From: JBFKMV01 sp041629655 | GTDB lineage: Bacteria; Acidobacteriota; Polarisedimenticolia; Polarisedimenticolales; Polarisedimenticolaceae | Direction: 5' to 3' | Length of the DNA stretch: 6,496 bases | Assembly: GCA_041629655.1 (NCBI GenBank) | Contig: JBFKMV010000227.1 | Span: 1 to 6,496 of the forward strand | In this document: piece after piece, positions 5,992 to 6,496 of the stretch | Numbering within the stretch: position 1 is the stretch's first letter | Layout of the letters: each line of letters starts with the position of its first letter | Notes under the pieces: generated by a model | Database searches by the model: none | Told to the model about the DNA's origin: nothing | What the model saw: the letters and a program-made list of their open reading frames with translations, nothing else | Translations under genes and position numbers: made by a program

Positions 5992-5997
5992 TATAGT
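5992..5997 (+). promoter_or_regulatory. Putative -10 box of the divergent lipoprotein gene
   Basis: TATAGT matches the -10 consensus at five of six positions and would give a start near 6004 and a leader of about 29 bases. No acceptable -35 box is seen at 16-18 bases; that stretch abuts the -35 box of the opposing phosphate-operon promoter. An activator-dependent or alternative-sigma promoter is possible. Confidence 0.35.
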
Positions 5998-6020
5998 GTC
6001 CGGTTGCCGCGCCGAGACCG

Positions 6021-6027
6021 GGAGGAG
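6021..6027 (+). promoter_or_regulatory. Ribosome binding site of the lipoprotein gene
   Basis: GGAGGAG lies five bases before the GTG at 6033-6035 and fixes that codon as the start. Confidence 0.75.
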
Positions 6028-6032
6028 TCCCC

Positions 6033-6496
6033 GTGCCGCACCGTATCGCGCTCTTCTCATCGCTCGTGCTGCTGTCGCTGAGCGGCGGCTGCGGCGACGA
6101 CGGCCCGGTGACCCCGCCCGGCGACGACCTGGGCGACGTGGCCGAGGCCTACGTCAAGCTGGCGCTGGCGGTGGGCCGTCACGACGACAACTACATCGAC
6201 GCCTACTACGGGCCCGCCGAGTGGAGGGAGGCTGCCGAGGCGGGAGACCCGGTCCCGGCCGCGACGCTGCTCGCGGAGACCCGGCGGTTGCAGGGCGAGC
6301 TGGGCCGGCGCGAGCCCTCCGCGCGGCGGTCGTACCTCGAAAAACAGCTCGTCGCCGTCGAGGGTTTCCTGCGCCGGATCTCCGGCGAGACGCTCGGCCT
6401 GGCCGAGGAGACGCGCCTGCTGTACGACATCGCGCCGCCGGCGCGCTCGGTCGGGGAGTTCGAGGCCGCACGGGCCCGCGTGGAGCGGCTGCTGCC
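6033..6496 (+). CDS. Probable lipoprotein of unknown function (3' end outside window)
   Basis: The first 154 residues of an open frame that runs off the right edge. The N-terminus is a short lipoprotein-type signal: His/Arg at 3-4, hydrophobic run 5-16, then SGGC with Cys20 as the likely acylated residue. The lipobox lacks the usual Leu at -3, though Leu16 lies at -4. Gly at +2 suggests outer-membrane retention. Residues 21-34 are an acidic, Gly/Pro-rich linker. The folded part begins about 35 and looks helical, with AYVKLALAVGRHD (39-51), YIDAYYGPAEW (54-64) and charged helices at 76-113 and 119-133. Only nine of 154 codons end in A or T, so it is surely coding. I do not recognise a named family with confidence. 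The YYGP-x-EW segment resembles uncharacterised proteins I recall from environmental bacteria, some possibly zinc peptidases, but no catalytic motif is within the visible part. It is transcribed divergently from the phosphate operon. Confidence 0.8.
   Translation, partial: MPHRIALFSSLVLLSLSGGCGDDGPVTPPGDDLGDVAEAYVKLALAVGRHDDNYIDAYYGPAEWREAAEAGDPVPAATLLAETRRLQGELGRREPSARRSYLEKQLVAVEGFLRRISGETLGLAEETRLLYDIAPPARSVGEFEAARARVERLL

Noticed and set aside
6154..6471. Minus-strand open frame opposite the lipoprotein gene
   Set aside because: Arg/Pro/Ala-rich antisense shadow without a ribosome site; the plus strand has a ribosome site, a signal peptide and strong codon bias.
1..6496. CRISPR array, insertion sequence, toxin-antitoxin or phage-defence genes
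   Set aside because: I found no regularly spaced repeats, transposase motifs or defence-type domains; all supported genes are metabolic, transport or housekeeping.

Overview
The window is GC-rich DNA (by eye about two thirds G+C, with third codon positions almost all G or C) from a Gram-negative bacterium. A TonB-dependent outer-membrane receptor and a probable lipoprotein both imply an outer membrane. The mix of genes would fit a GC-rich environmental lineage such as Gemmatimonadota, Acidobacteriota, Myxococcota or a related uncultured phylum. I cannot place it further from sequence alone.

Layout: positions 1-178 hold no gene I can support, only a small inverted-repeat structure at the left edge. 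A tRNA with a CAT anticodon (225-301, plus) sits behind a reasonable promoter. It is convergent with a minus-strand pair: a PLP-dependent aminotransferase (3903-2593) followed after 25 bases by a TonB-dependent receptor (2567-342). Upstream of that pair are a GC-rich hairpin cluster (3993-4042) and a second minus-strand operon: a Na+/phosphate cotransporter of the NptA/SLC34 type (5909-4746), then after 26 bases a PhoU-domain protein (4719-4033). A short intergenic region (5910-6032) separates this operon from a divergent plus-strand gene for a probable lipoprotein, which runs off the right end (6033-6496).

How the genes work together: the transporter and PhoU protein form a recognisable phosphate-uptake and control module independent of the ATP-driven Pst system. 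The receptor would import an unidentified ligand across the outer membrane, and the co-transcribed aminotransferase suggests, but does not prove, an amino-acid-related ligand. The tRNA is housekeeping.

Nothing here is clearly a novel multi-gene system. The points most worth a second look are the aminotransferase/receptor pairing, a -10-like box placed so that the aminotransferase mRNA could be leaderless, two stop codons lying in hairpin loops, and a receptor tail that extends past the usual terminal aromatic residue into palindromic DNA.
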